A stretch of 12,363 nucleotides of DNA from UBA1447 sp964568955 (GCA_964568955.1 CAZMSM010000062.1:1-12363); one strand, 5' to 3'. Shown: positions 1-6,527, counted from the stretch's first letter. Notes: a model not told the origin generated them from the sequence alone. Numbers and translations are program-made.

Positions 1-1071
1 AAACGCAGATATCTTATTAAAATTTCGGCGATAGCTTGTGCCCTAGCATTACTTTTTCCCCTTGTCTCTTTCGGGCATTTCGACAAGACAGAGGCATTCC
101 CCGCATCGCAAAGCAAAACCGAAATCGTTGCAGTAAAAACGAATACTTCACCCCAGCCGGCTGCGCCTTTGGAAAACGTTGTTTACAACGACAAAATTCC
201 GGAGTCAAAAGCGCTGGCCGTTCTTGACGACACTTGCCAACCGGAAGAACAGACAAAGTCGCCCAATGAGGAAACTTACGCTGTAACCGAAGATACTGTT
301 AACGCAGCAAAAGCGGGTGAATCATCAAAAGGCAACCCAATCGACAGCATAAAGTCGTTTCTTGCTTTGTATGAGGAGGGTATCAACAACCTGAATGTTT
401 ACCTTATTGATGTGGGCAATGGGCTTCAAGAGATTACGGCGGACTATGATAACGACCTTGGCGAAAAATATGTTTTCAAGTCCGGTATTTATTACGATGC
501 GGCCAACCTGCTCCTTTATGGTAAAGACGATACTGGCATTTTTGCACTCGGGTTTGATTTTGATATCGGGCAGATGACTATTTATGCTGCCGAAAACCCA
601 TGGAACAGAGACATGGGCTTTTGCCGTCTTTATGATGCGTTGGCGCCCATTGTCAACTATGACTATAAAACAACCCGAGTAAAATTTAACTATGCCGATA
701 AGGACTGGATGATCCAATTTTGGAAAGGTCGTTATATTGTTGCCATGGGCGGGGAAGTCGGGGTTTATTACAAACCCCAGGACAGGCTGATTGAATTTTA
801 TGATTGCGCCGATGACGATCATTTGCTGCCGATTTCCATGCGACTGCTCAAAGGAAGAAAAGTTCTTTTTGAAAGAGAAATGATGGATTGTTGGTGGCAG
901 TCCGGCTATAAGCTCGGTCAGATTTATCTGCCGGCCCAGCTGACGTTGGAAAGCACCATCGTATTCCCGAACAACGCGATGCGGGACGCCTTCACACAAG
1001 CCGTTGACCGTCTCGTTTGCACAGATTTTAGCTATGCGGTTGATGGGCTAGCAGTGAGTATTGTTTGGTAG
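1..1071 (+). CDS. Exported DUF4474-like protein, 5' end missing
   Basis: The frame is open from the first base of the window, so the true start lies upstream and 356 residues are visible. The visible N-terminus has basic residues (KRR at 1-3, K at 7) followed by a hydrophobic stretch at about residues 8-24. This looks like a signal peptide or N-terminal anchor and points to export across the membrane. A hydrophilic linker rich in E, K, T and S follows to about residue 120. A folded domain then covers about 125-356, with aromatic-rich segments such as ENPWNRDMGFCRLYD, MIQFWKGRY and GGEVGVYY. These resemble the DUF4474 family of Firmicutes; I recall this from pattern and did not search. The function is unknown. 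A TTG at 169 would drop the signal sequence and is unlikely to be the start. The gene ends in TAG and is followed by a bidirectional terminator. Confidence 0.72.
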   Translation, partial: KRRYLIKISAIACALALLFPLVSFGHFDKTEAFPASQSKTEIVAVKTNTSPQPAAPLENVVYNDKIPESKALAVLDDTCQPEEQTKSPNEETYAVTEDTVNAAKAGESSKGNPIDSIKSFLALYEEGINNLNVYLIDVGNGLQEITADYDNDLGEKYVFKSGIYYDAANLLLYGKDDTGIFALGFDFDIGQMTIYAAENPWNRDMGFCRLYDALAPIVNYDYKTTRVKFNYADKDWMIQFWKGRYIVAMGGEVGVYYKPQDRLIEFYDCADDDHLLPISMRLLKGRKVLFEREMMDCWWQSGYKLGQIYLPAQLTLESTIVFPNNAMRDAFTQAVDRLVCTDFSYAVDGLAVSIVW

Positions 1072-1161
1072 GCCCATTCAAAATAACCCGGGCTTGAGTC
1101 AATACAAATAACACCCGCAAACGAACAATGCCAAAAGCATGCAAAACACTTGCCACAAATT

Positions 1162-1204
1162 AAATCAGGCTACCTCAAACATTTTGTCAGAGGCAGCCTG
1201 ATTT
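1162..1204. terminator. Bidirectional rho-independent terminator
   Basis: Arms at 1162-1176 and 1190-1204 pair over 15 positions with one mismatch around a 13-base loop. The outer pairs are A/T-rich: the right arm ends in a T run that continues to 1206, and the left arm begins with AAA. It can therefore stop transcription from both sides. It lies between the convergent ends of the DUF4474-like gene (stop at 1071) and the YaiI-family gene (stop at 1227), where a shared terminator is expected. Confidence 0.85.
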
Positions 1205-1226
1205 TTATTGCAAATAGATTACGATA

Positions 1227-1667
1227 CTATTCTTGCTTTTGTTCGATCAAGGACAGCAGAGTTTGTTCGAACTTTTCATCTTGGCAGGGAGTCCTTTTAG
1301 ACGGACCCTTTGTTCTGCCGCCCGCATTCCGAATCTTTCTGGAGTGATGCCGTGCAAATAAAAGCGAATCAATGTTGTTGTCGTCATAAATCCTGCCGTC
1401 TTGGCTGACGGTAATCGCTTTTTTTGCCAAACACATCGCAGCCAGTCCGTAGTCCTGCGTTATAACAATGTCTCCGTTTTGAATCATATTAACGAGTGCG
1501 AAATCAACGCTGTCCGCTCCCTTGGAAACGGTTATGGTTTGTGCACCTTCCTTTTCAAACACATGGGACGTGTCGCAAAGGATGATGCAATCAAGGTTAT
1601 TCTCTTTGGCGGCAAGCACGGCAATATCTACCACCGGGCAGCCGTCTGCATCAATCAATATCCTCAT
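1227..1667 (-). CDS. yaiI: YaiI/YqxD family protein (UPF0178/DUF188)
   Basis: A 146-residue protein of the UPF0178 (YaiI/YqxD) family, related to PIN-like nuclease folds. The biochemical role is not established. Family hallmarks are the N-terminal ILIDADGCPV with acidic D6 and D8, the central GDIVITQDYGLA (about 65-76) with D72, and the C-terminal GGRTKGPS (about 116-123). Length is normal for the family (about 145-155). The acidic residues would be metal ligands if the protein is a nuclease, which is inference. Its ATG overlaps the stop of the upstream kinase in an ATGA, so the two genes are probably translationally coupled in one minus-strand operon. The family assignment is firm and the function is open. 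Confidence 0.92.
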   Translation of the reverse strand: MRILIDADGCPVVDIAVLAAKENNLDCIILCDTSHVFEKEGAQTITVSKGADSVDFALVNMIQNGDIVITQDYGLAAMCLAKKAITVSQDGRIYDDNNIDSLLFARHHSRKIRNAGGRTKGPSKRTPCQDEKFEQTLLSLIEQKQE

Positions 1668-2512
1668 GCGTTTATCTCACTTATAAGTTTCGCAATACCA
1701 CTTTCAAAATCCACACCGAAACGCACATCTGTCCCGGCGTCCTTTGTCCGCCGGATGCTTGCACAGGTGAATTCAACCGCAATTTTAGCAGCGTTTGCAA
1801 GGGTATGCTCGTTTAAATAAGCCGCAAGCATGGCGCTGGCAAAGATGTCGCCGGTTCCATAGTAGTGCCCGCTTATTTTGTCCGAAAACGTGTAATGCAC
1901 GCAGTCCGTCTCTTTATCATAGGTTGCCACGCCGATTTTGCCCTCTTTGAGCGTAACGCCGGTTATCACGACCTTTGTTGGCCCGAGAGTACTGAGCCCA
2001 CGCAAAAGTTTTTCAATGTATTCACGTGTGCAAATACCCGGGCGATATTCCAAACCCAGCAAAAAAGCCGCCTCCGTCATATTGGGGACAATAATGTCCG
2101 CCCTTGCGCAAAGCTTCACCATCTCTTTTGCAAAGTCCATGTCAAACACCGAATACATTTTGCCGTTGTCTGCCATGGCGGGGTCAATTAGGGCAATGCA
2201 TTTTTCGGTACGGAAGGTGTCAATAAACTCTTTCACAATTGCAATCTGTTCAAACGAACCCAAAAAGCCGCCGTATATGGCGGCAAATTTTATACCGCTG
2301 GCGGCCCAATGCTTTGCCATGGGCCGCATATTGTCGGTTAAGTCCCTGTAAGTGTAGCCCTTGAAGCTGTCCGTGTGCGTGGAAAGTACAGCAGTGGGCA
2401 TCACGGCTGTTTCAATCCCCACTGAGGATAGGATTGGTAGTGCGACGGTCAAAGAACATTTTCCAAAGCCGGATATGTCATGGATAGCAGCAACTCGTTT
2501 TTGCCTAGGCAT
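1664..2512 (-). CDS. pdxY: Pyridoxamine/pyridoxal kinase (PdxY-like)
   Basis: A 282-residue cytoplasmic kinase of the ribokinase/PfkB superfamily, PdxY/PdxK-like. The expected reaction is ATP-dependent phosphorylation of pyridoxal, pyridoxamine or pyridoxine in vitamin B6 salvage. Visible motifs are HDISGFGKCSLT (11-22) and the substrate-side segment MPTAVLSTHT (38-47), typical of PdxY-type proteins. Also present are IVPNMTEAAFLLG (141-153) and the GTGD anion-hole motif at 219-222, with D222 as the expected catalytic base. Length is normal for the family. The ATG is preceded by GGGAGG (minus strand, 2526-2521) at 8-bp spacing, and a good promoter lies just upstream. It is the first gene of a two-gene operon with the YaiI-family gene. 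Whether pyridoxal, pyridoxamine or another vitamer is preferred cannot be read from sequence. Confidence 0.88.
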   Translation of the reverse strand: MPRQKRVAAIHDISGFGKCSLTVALPILSSVGIETAVMPTAVLSTHTDSFKGYTYRDLTDNMRPMAKHWAASGIKFAAIYGGFLGSFEQIAIVKEFIDTFRTEKCIALIDPAMADNGKMYSVFDMDFAKEMVKLCARADIIVPNMTEAAFLLGLEYRPGICTREYIEKLLRGLSTLGPTKVVITGVTLKEGKIGVATYDKETDCVHYTFSDKISGHYYGTGDIFASAMLAAYLNEHTLANAAKIAVEFTCASIRRTKDAGTDVRFGVDFESGIAKLISEINA

Positions 2513-2541
2513 AAATTAAACCTCCCTGTAATTCTTCAAAC

Positions 2542-2570
2542 AATATACCACAGCAAACACCGAAATACAA
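2542..2570 (-). promoter_or_regulatory. Promoter of the pyridoxamine kinase operon
   Basis: On the minus strand, -35 TTGTAT (2570-2565) is followed by a 17-bp spacer and -10 TATATT (2547-2542). TG one base before the -10 gives an extended TGnTATATT. The predicted start would leave a leader of about 25 bases containing the GGGAGG ribosome site. It reads divergently from the deoC promoter. Confidence 0.7.
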
Positions 2571-2616
2571 GGTGAGTTCATTGTTTGACAAAAGCATTCC
2601 AAACGAAATTTCTCCG

Positions 2617-2645
2617 TGTACTTGTTGCTTGAAAAGTGATATAAT
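2617..2645 (+). promoter_or_regulatory. Extended -10 promoter of deoC
   Basis: TATAAT at 2640-2645 matches the consensus -10, and TG at 2637-2638 makes a full extended TGnTATAAT. The -35 region is poor: TGTACT lies at 17-bp spacing and TACTTG at 15-bp spacing. An extended -10 commonly compensates for a weak -35. It lies 42 bp before the deoC ATG. No clear operator palindrome is seen around it. Confidence 0.65.
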
Positions 2646-2687
2646 ACACATAGGATATTTAGAAAATAAAGAAGGGAGAGGTTCGAA

Positions 2688-3353
2688 ATGGACGTAAAAA
2701 AAATACTGAGCTATGTTGACCACACCTTGCTTTCCGTGACCGCCACTTGGGAGGAAATACGAGGAATTTGCGACGACGGTATCAAATACCAAACCGCATC
2801 CGTTTGCATACCACCCTCTTTTGTTAAAATTGCAAAGGATTATGTTGGCGATAAGGTTGCGGTATGTACGGTTATCGGCTTCCCAAACGGTTACAACATG
2901 ACTGCTGTCAAGCTATGTGAAACACGTGACGCACTGGAAAACGGTGCCGACGAAATCGACATGGTGCTGAATATCGGCGCACTAAAGGCAAAAAATTATG
3001 AGTACATACTAAACGAAATAGAGATACTCAAAGTTGCATGCGGCGATAAAGTTTTGAAAGTCATTATTGAGGCTTGCTTGTTGACGCAAGACGAAAAGAT
3101 TAAAATGTGCGAACTGGTTACGCAAGCAGGTGCCGATTTTATCAAAACATCCACCGGCTTTTCAACAGGGGGAGCGACTAGGGAAGACATTATGCTGTTC
3201 GCCGCGCATATCGGTCCAAAGGTGAAAATCAAAGCCGCAGGCGGCATCAAAAGCCTTCAAGACGCTCAAGATTTTATTGACTTGGGTTGTTCCAGGCTTG
3301 GCACCAGCTCGATTGTGAAGATATTGAAGAAGCAAGAAGTGCAAGGTTATTGA
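2688..3353 (+). CDS. deoC: Deoxyribose-phosphate aldolase
   Basis: A class I aldolase of 221 residues. It cleaves 2-deoxyribose-5-phosphate to acetaldehyde and glyceraldehyde-3-phosphate, the last step of deoxynucleoside catabolism, in the cytoplasm. All catalytic hallmarks are present: DHTLL near the N-terminus (11-15), EIDMVLN with D91, FIKTSTGF with K153 as the Schiff-base lysine, and KIKAAGGIK with K182 as the second lysine. Length is typical for the family. The ATG follows GAAGGGAGAGG at about 6-bp spacing. It is the first gene of the nucleoside locus behind its own promoter. The stop is followed six bases later by a large 11-bp-unit repeat element that separates it from deoB. Confidence 0.97.
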   Translation: MDVKKILSYVDHTLLSVTATWEEIRGICDDGIKYQTASVCIPPSFVKIAKDYVGDKVAVCTVIGFPNGYNMTAVKLCETRDALENGADEIDMVLNIGALKAKNYEYILNEIEILKVACGDKVLKVIIEACLLTQDEKIKMCELVTQAGADFIKTSTGFSTGGATREDIMLFAAHIGPKVKIKAAGGIKSLQDAQDFIDLGCSRLGTSSIVKILKKQEVQGY

Positions 3354-3359
3354 ATTATA

Positions 3360-3475
3360 GGTGAGCGATAGGTTAACGATAGGTTAACGATAGGTGAGCA
3401 ATAGCTTAGCGATTGTTTGCGATGGCTCACCAACTTCTCATCCATTGCTCACCAATTGCTCACCAATTGCTCACC
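3360..3475. repeat. Inverted array of 11-bp units, copy 1 (deoC/deoB gap)
   Basis: The left arm has five tandem 11-bp units: 3360-3370 GGTGAGCGATA, 3371-3381 and 3382-3392 GGTTAACGATA, 3393-3403 GGTGAGCAATA, and 3404-3414 GCTTAGCGATT. After six central bases (3415-3420), the right arm has five units in the opposite sense: 3421-3431 GATGGCTCACC, 3432-3442 AACTTCTCATC, 3443-3453 CATTGCTCACC, and 3454-3464 and 3465-3475 AATTGCTCACC. The array can fold as a long imperfect hairpin; 3393-3405 pairs with 3419-3431 with two mismatches. It starts six bases after the deoC stop and ends 11 bases before the deoB ribosome site. It carries no spacers or gene. Its function is unknown, with mRNA processing or stability, or protein binding, as possibilities. 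Confidence 0.9.
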
Positions 3476-3501
3476 CAATAAGACTGAAAGGAGCTACCCC
3501 C

Positions 3502-4645
3502 ATGCTCAAACGTGTATTTATTATCGTCCTCGACAGCTTCGGTATTGGCGAACTGCCCGATGCCGCCGATTACGGCGACGTTGGCAGCAATACGCTTCTA
3601 TCAATTTCAAAATCACCAAAGTTTCACATCCCAAATCTCCGCCAACTTGGCTTGATAAACATCGACGGTGTTACGGCGGGAACTCCTGCTCCGGCGCCGG
3701 TGGGCAACTTTGCCCGTATGATTGAAATGTCAAAAGGCAAAGACACAACCATCGGCCACTGGGAGATGGCGGGTATCATATCCGAATCTCCACTGCCAAC
3801 GTTTCTCGATGGATTTCCGCGTGAAGTGATTGAAAAACTTGAAAAAGCGACCGGCCGCAAAATTCTTTGTAATATGCCGTATTCGGGTACGGAGGTTATT
3901 GCAAAATATGGGCAGGAGCATGTCCAAACCGGCGCGCTGATTGTTTACACCTCCGCTGACAGTGTTCTGCAAATCGCGGCGCATGAAGAGGTTGTCCCTT
4001 TGGAGCAACTTTATGCCTATTGCCAAATGGCGCGTGATATTATGGCGGGGGAATACGGCGTTGGCCGCATCATCGCTCGTCCGTTTATTGGCCAATACCC
4101 CGATTTTAAACGCACATCCAACCGTCACGATTTTTCACTGGCACCGCCAAAAACCACGATGCTCGATTTACTTGCCGCAAACGGTTTTGAAACGCTCGGT
4201 GTCGGTAAAATTTATGATATTTTTGCAGGCAAAAGCGTTTCATGGACAACCAGGACAAAAAACAATCGCGATGGTATGGAAAAAACCATTGAACTGTTGG
4301 ATCGCGATTTTAACGGTCTTTGTTTCGTCAACTTAGTGGATTTTGATATGCTCTATGGCCACCGCAANNNNNNNNNNTGTTCAAATCGGCGAATTTATGA
4401 GCAAGATGAAGCCGGCAGATATTCTCATTATAACCGCTGACCACGGTTGCGACCCGGCAACGGCCAGTACAGACCATTCAAGGGAATATGTACCGCTGCT
4501 GATGTATGGGGAAAAACTGAAAAATGGTATTAATCTTGGTACAAGAAAGACTTTTTCCGATATCGCGGCAACAGTGCTGGATATTTTTGGGGTTGAAAAC
4601 ACATTGCCGGGAGAGAGTGTTTTAGATAAAATTTTAAATAGGTGA
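3502..4645 (+). CDS. deoB: Phosphopentomutase, interrupted by assembly gap
   Basis: Interconverts (deoxy)ribose-1-phosphate and (deoxy)ribose-5-phosphate, linking Pdp to DeoC; a cytoplasmic metalloenzyme of the alkaline phosphatase superfamily. Before the gap: VFIIVLDSFGIGELPDA with metal-ligand D11, KDTTIGHWEMAG (80-91) holding the phosphothreonine site (T82 or T83), NRHDFSLAPP, and VDFDMLYGH with metal-ligand Asp and His. After the gap: ITADHGCDP and TDHSREYVPLL with further metal ligands. Ten N at 4368-4377 shift the frame from 1 to 2, so the protein cannot be read across them as given. The gene is very probably intact in the organism; about 14-15 codons are missing, which would give about 391 residues, normal for DeoB. 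I chose ATG 3502 because AAAGGAG lies at 3487-3493. The longer open frame upstream only crosses the repeat. The TGA stop lies inside the first unit of the next repeat. Confidence 0.95.
4368..4377. other. Assembly gap (10 N) inside deoB
   Basis: Ten undetermined bases. The coding frame is 1 before and 2 after, so a true length of 10 would be a frameshift. The upstream sequence ends after GHR plus AA, the first two bases of a likely Asn codon. The downstream frame resumes at GTT (4379). By recall of DeoB sequences, about 14-15 residues are missing between GHR and VQIGEF. A gap divisible by three, near 42 bases, would restore the frame. The N run is therefore a placeholder. Confidence 0.9.
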
Positions 4646-4746
4646 GCGATAGGTGAACGATAGGTTAACAATAGGTGAGCAATTGTTTAGACGTCGCCAA
4701 ACAATCGCTCACCAACTTCTAAGCGATTGCTCAGCAACTGCTCACC
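4641..4746. repeat. Inverted array of 11-bp units, copy 2 (deoB/cdd gap)
   Basis: The left arm has four tandem units: 4641-4651 GGTGAGCGATA, 4652-4662 GGTGAACGATA, 4663-4673 GGTTAACAATA, and 4674-4684 GGTGAGCAATT. An 18-base centre (4685-4702) follows. The right arm has four units in the opposite sense: 4703-4713 AATCGCTCACC, 4714-4724 AACTTCTAAGC, 4725-4735 GATTGCTCAGC, and 4736-4746 AACTGCTCACC. The core is a strong hairpin: 4674-4688 pairs with 4699-4713 over 15 positions with one mismatch and a 10-base loop. The TGA stop of deoB (4643-4645) is part of the first unit, and the array ends nine bases before AAGGAG of cdd. Same design as copy 1 at 3360-3475. Confidence 0.9.
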
Positions 4747-4769
4747 CCTCTAAAAAGGAGAGTTTCGTC

Positions 4770-5183
4770 ATGGATTACAATCTTCTCATAAAAAAAGCCC
4801 TCGAAGCCCGCAAAACAGCATACGCCCCTTATTCAAACTTTACTGTCGGCGCGGCTCTCTTTGCAAAGGACGGTCAAATATTTCTGGGGTGCAATGTTGA
4901 ATCGGCAACGTTTGCACCGGGCACTTGTGCGGAAAGAAACGCCATATTCATGGCCGTGGCGCAGGGCGTCAAAGATTTTGAAGCGATAGCAGTCGTCGGC
5001 GGCAAGACAGATACCTGTACGCTTGATTATTGCCCCCCTTGCGGGGTGTGTCGGCAGATGTTGGTAGAGTTCTGCAATCCGGAGGAATTCGTTATAATCA
5101 TCGCAAAGTCAGAAAGTGAGTATTTTATAAAAACGTTGGAAGAACTCCTGCCGATGAGTTTTGGCCCGAAAAATCTATGGTAA
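4770..5183 (+). CDS. cdd: Cytidine deaminase
   Basis: A 137-residue zinc enzyme of the short, homotetrameric cytidine deaminase type. It converts cytidine and deoxycytidine to uridine and deoxyuridine, feeding substrates to Pdp. The zinc site is complete: C53 and the proton-shuttle E55 in TCAERNAIF, and C91 and C94 in PPCGVCRQM. The N-terminal AYAPYSNFTVGAAL and the substrate-binding CNVESA (41-46) are typical. Length agrees with the Bacillus-type enzyme (about 136). ATG 4770 follows AAAAAGGAG at 4752-4760. The open frame extends upstream through the repeat, but that part has no homology pattern and no ribosome site. A 126-bp gap with a likely promoter separates it from the lipoprotein gene. 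Confidence 0.96.
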   Translation: MDYNLLIKKALEARKTAYAPYSNFTVGAALFAKDGQIFLGCNVESATFAPGTCAERNAIFMAVAQGVKDFEAIAVVGGKTDTCTLDYCPPCGVCRQMLVEFCNPEEFVIIIAKSESEYFIKTLEELLPMSFGPKNLW

Positions 5184-5226
5184 AGCGATAAAGTAGTGAA
5201 AAGTGAATACAAAATAAATATTAATC

Positions 5227-5258
5227 TTGAATAATTTAGAGTTATGTGATAATATAAT
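5227..5258 (+). promoter_or_regulatory. Possible promoter before the BMP lipoprotein gene
   Basis: TATAAT at 5253-5258 and an overlapping GATAAT at 5248-5253 are candidate -10 elements. TTGAAT at 5227-5232 is the only -35-like hexamer, at 15 bp from GATAAT or 20 bp from TATAAT, so the spacing is not ideal. The region is AT-rich and lies 52-83 bp before the ATG of 5310. It could give the transporter genes their own transcript in addition to readthrough from cdd. Confidence 0.4.
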
Positions 5259-5309
5259 GGCGTACTGATCGGTGGTAAAGTAACCGAAATAATAATTGGA
5301 GGAAAAACA

Positions 5310-6479
5310 ATGAAAACGAAAAAAGTTCTCAGCATGATCCTGGCAATCGTTATGGCATGTTCGGTTCTCGTCACACTCACAGCCTGTAATGACGAGGATA
5401 CGGACAAAACCACCAAGGCGGGCGAAACCGGCAAAACAGACACCTATGAGATCGCATTGATTACGGACAAAGGCACAATTGACGACAAATCCTTCAATCA
5501 AGGCGCATGGGAAGGCGTTGTCCAGTACGCAACAGAGTTTAACAAAACACACAAGTATTACCAACCGACCGATGCGACAAGCAACGACTATATTGCAGCT
5601 ATCGACCTTGCAGTAAAGGGCGGAGCAAAAATTGTTGTTTGCCCGGGTTTCCTTTTTGAAGTAGCTATCTATGATGTTCAGACCAAATATCCAACCGTTA
5701 GCTTTATCTTGCTCGATGGGGCACCGCACACAGAGGATTATTCCGTATTTAAGACAGAAAAAAATGTTGTTTCGATTTTCTATGCCGAAGAAGAGGCCGG
5801 CTTCCTTGCCGGTTATGCAGCAGTTAAAGACGGCATGAGAGGGCTTGGCTTCATGGGCGGCATGGCTGTGCCTGCCGTTATCCGTTTTGGCTACGGCTAT
5901 ATACAAGGTGCAGAAGCAGCAGCGAAAGAATTAAACCTTGATAAAGGTTCAATAAACGTTAAGTATTACTATACGGGCGATTTTAAAGCGAGCCCGGATA
6001 TTGAGACGATGTCCGCAAGCTGGTACAATTCAAATATCGACGTCATATTTGGTTGTGGCGGAGCCGTCGGTAGCTCGGTCATGTCTGCCGCGGGAAAGAT
6101 GGAAGACAAAAAAGTAATCGGTGTTGATGTCGACCAATCCAAAGAGTCCGAAACGGTTATCACCTCAGCGATGAAACTGCTCAAGAGGTCCGTTTATGAC
6201 AACATTAAGGATCATTATAACGGCTCTTTCAAAGGCGGCGAGTCCCAGGTGCTTGACGCAAAAGTGGAGGCCGTAGGTCTGCCCATGGCAACATCAAAAT
6301 TCACAACATTCAACCAAGCAGATTATGACGCCGTGTATGCGAAAATCGTCAAAGGCGATTACACAATCCTCAAAGATAACGAAGTCGGGAACGCCGGCGA
6401 TCCAACAACGGCAGATGCAGCAAACAAGCTGCCTGCTATGGTAACAGAGTATGTTAAAGTTGACTACGTAAAGAAATAA
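5310..6479 (+). CDS. nupN: BMP family nucleoside-binding lipoprotein
   Basis: Substrate-binding protein of an ABC importer, 389 residues, BMP/PnrA-like (Bacillus NupN type), expected to bind nucleosides outside the membrane. It has a lipoprotein signal peptide: MKTKK, a hydrophobic core at 6-24 and lipobox LTAC with C26 as the lipidated residue, then an acidic, Thr-rich linker to about 45. The domain opens with YEIALITDKGTIDDKSFNQGAWEG (46-69), the family hallmark. It also carries EEAGFLAGY (161-169) and MGGMAVPAVIRFGYGYIQGA (182-201). GGAGG at 5298-5302 precedes the ATG. ATPase and two permease genes follow. A stem-loop directly after the stop may allow higher expression of this protein than of the membrane parts. 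Guanosine, inosine or broad nucleoside specificity cannot be told apart here, but the catabolic neighbours favour pyrimidine nucleosides among its ligands. Confidence 0.93.
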   Translation: MKTKKVLSMILAIVMACSVLVTLTACNDEDTDKTTKAGETGKTDTYEIALITDKGTIDDKSFNQGAWEGVVQYATEFNKTHKYYQPTDATSNDYIAAIDLAVKGGAKIVVCPGFLFEVAIYDVQTKYPTVSFILLDGAPHTEDYSVFKTEKNVVSIFYAEEEAGFLAGYAAVKDGMRGLGFMGGMAVPAVIRFGYGYIQGAEAAAKELNLDKGSINVKYYYTGDFKASPDIETMSASWYNSNIDVIFGCGGAVGSSVMSAAGKMEDKKVIGVDVDQSKESETVITSAMKLLKRSVYDNIKDHYNGSFKGGESQVLDAKVEAVGLPMATSKFTTFNQADYDAVYAKIVKGDYTILKDNEVGNAGDPTTADAANKLPAMVTEYVKVDYVKK

Positions 6480-6496
6480 GACGGCAAATCTCAAGC

Positions 6497-6527
6497 AAAG
6501 GGGGCGGGCATAGTTGTCCGCCCCTTT
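6497..6527 (+). terminator. GC-rich stem-loop between lipoprotein and ATPase genes (partial terminator or mRNA stabiliser)
   Basis: Arms 6497-6510 and 6515-6527 (AAAGGGGGCGGGCA and TGTCCGCCCCTTT) pair with one bulged G and one G-U pair around a four-base loop. Only TTT lies within the stem end, followed by ATG TAAAT, so there is no proper U tract. It starts 17 bases after the lipoprotein stop. A stem-loop at this position in ABC importer operons often limits readthrough or protects the upstream mRNA; that role here is inference. Confidence 0.65.

Noticed and set aside
325..999. Long minus-strand frame opposite the DUF4474-like gene (also 5175-5906 opposite the lipoprotein gene)
   Set aside because: These are antisense shadows without ribosome sites or recognisable domains. 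The plus-strand proteins are clear.
2585..2613. TTGACA at 2585-2590 as the deoC -35 element
   Set aside because: At 17-bp spacing the -10 would be ATTTCT, a poor match. The extended TGnTATAAT at 2637-2645 is far better and has no link to this hexamer (49-bp spacing).
3360..3475. CRISPR-like array in the deoC/deoB gap
   Set aside because: Units are only 11 bp, are contiguous without spacers and occur in both orientations, so this is a tandem/inverted repeat and not a CRISPR.
3394..3501. N-terminal extension of deoB (and likewise of cdd from 4653) through the repeat
   Set aside because: The open frame is an accident of the repeat. The extended peptides show no DeoB or Cdd homology, while the ATGs at 3502 and 4770 have good ribosome sites and start exactly with the family N-termini.
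3360..4746. Mobile element carrying deoB between two repeat copies
   Set aside because: The two arrays lie in the same orientation and look alike, but no transposase or target-site duplication is seen, and deoB fits its operon, so deoB is not a passenger.
5269..5287. TCGGT-N9-ACCGA in the lipoprotein leader as an operator or riboswitch stem
   Set aside because: Only five pairs, with no conserved riboswitch core around it and too little leader sequence; it could be chance.
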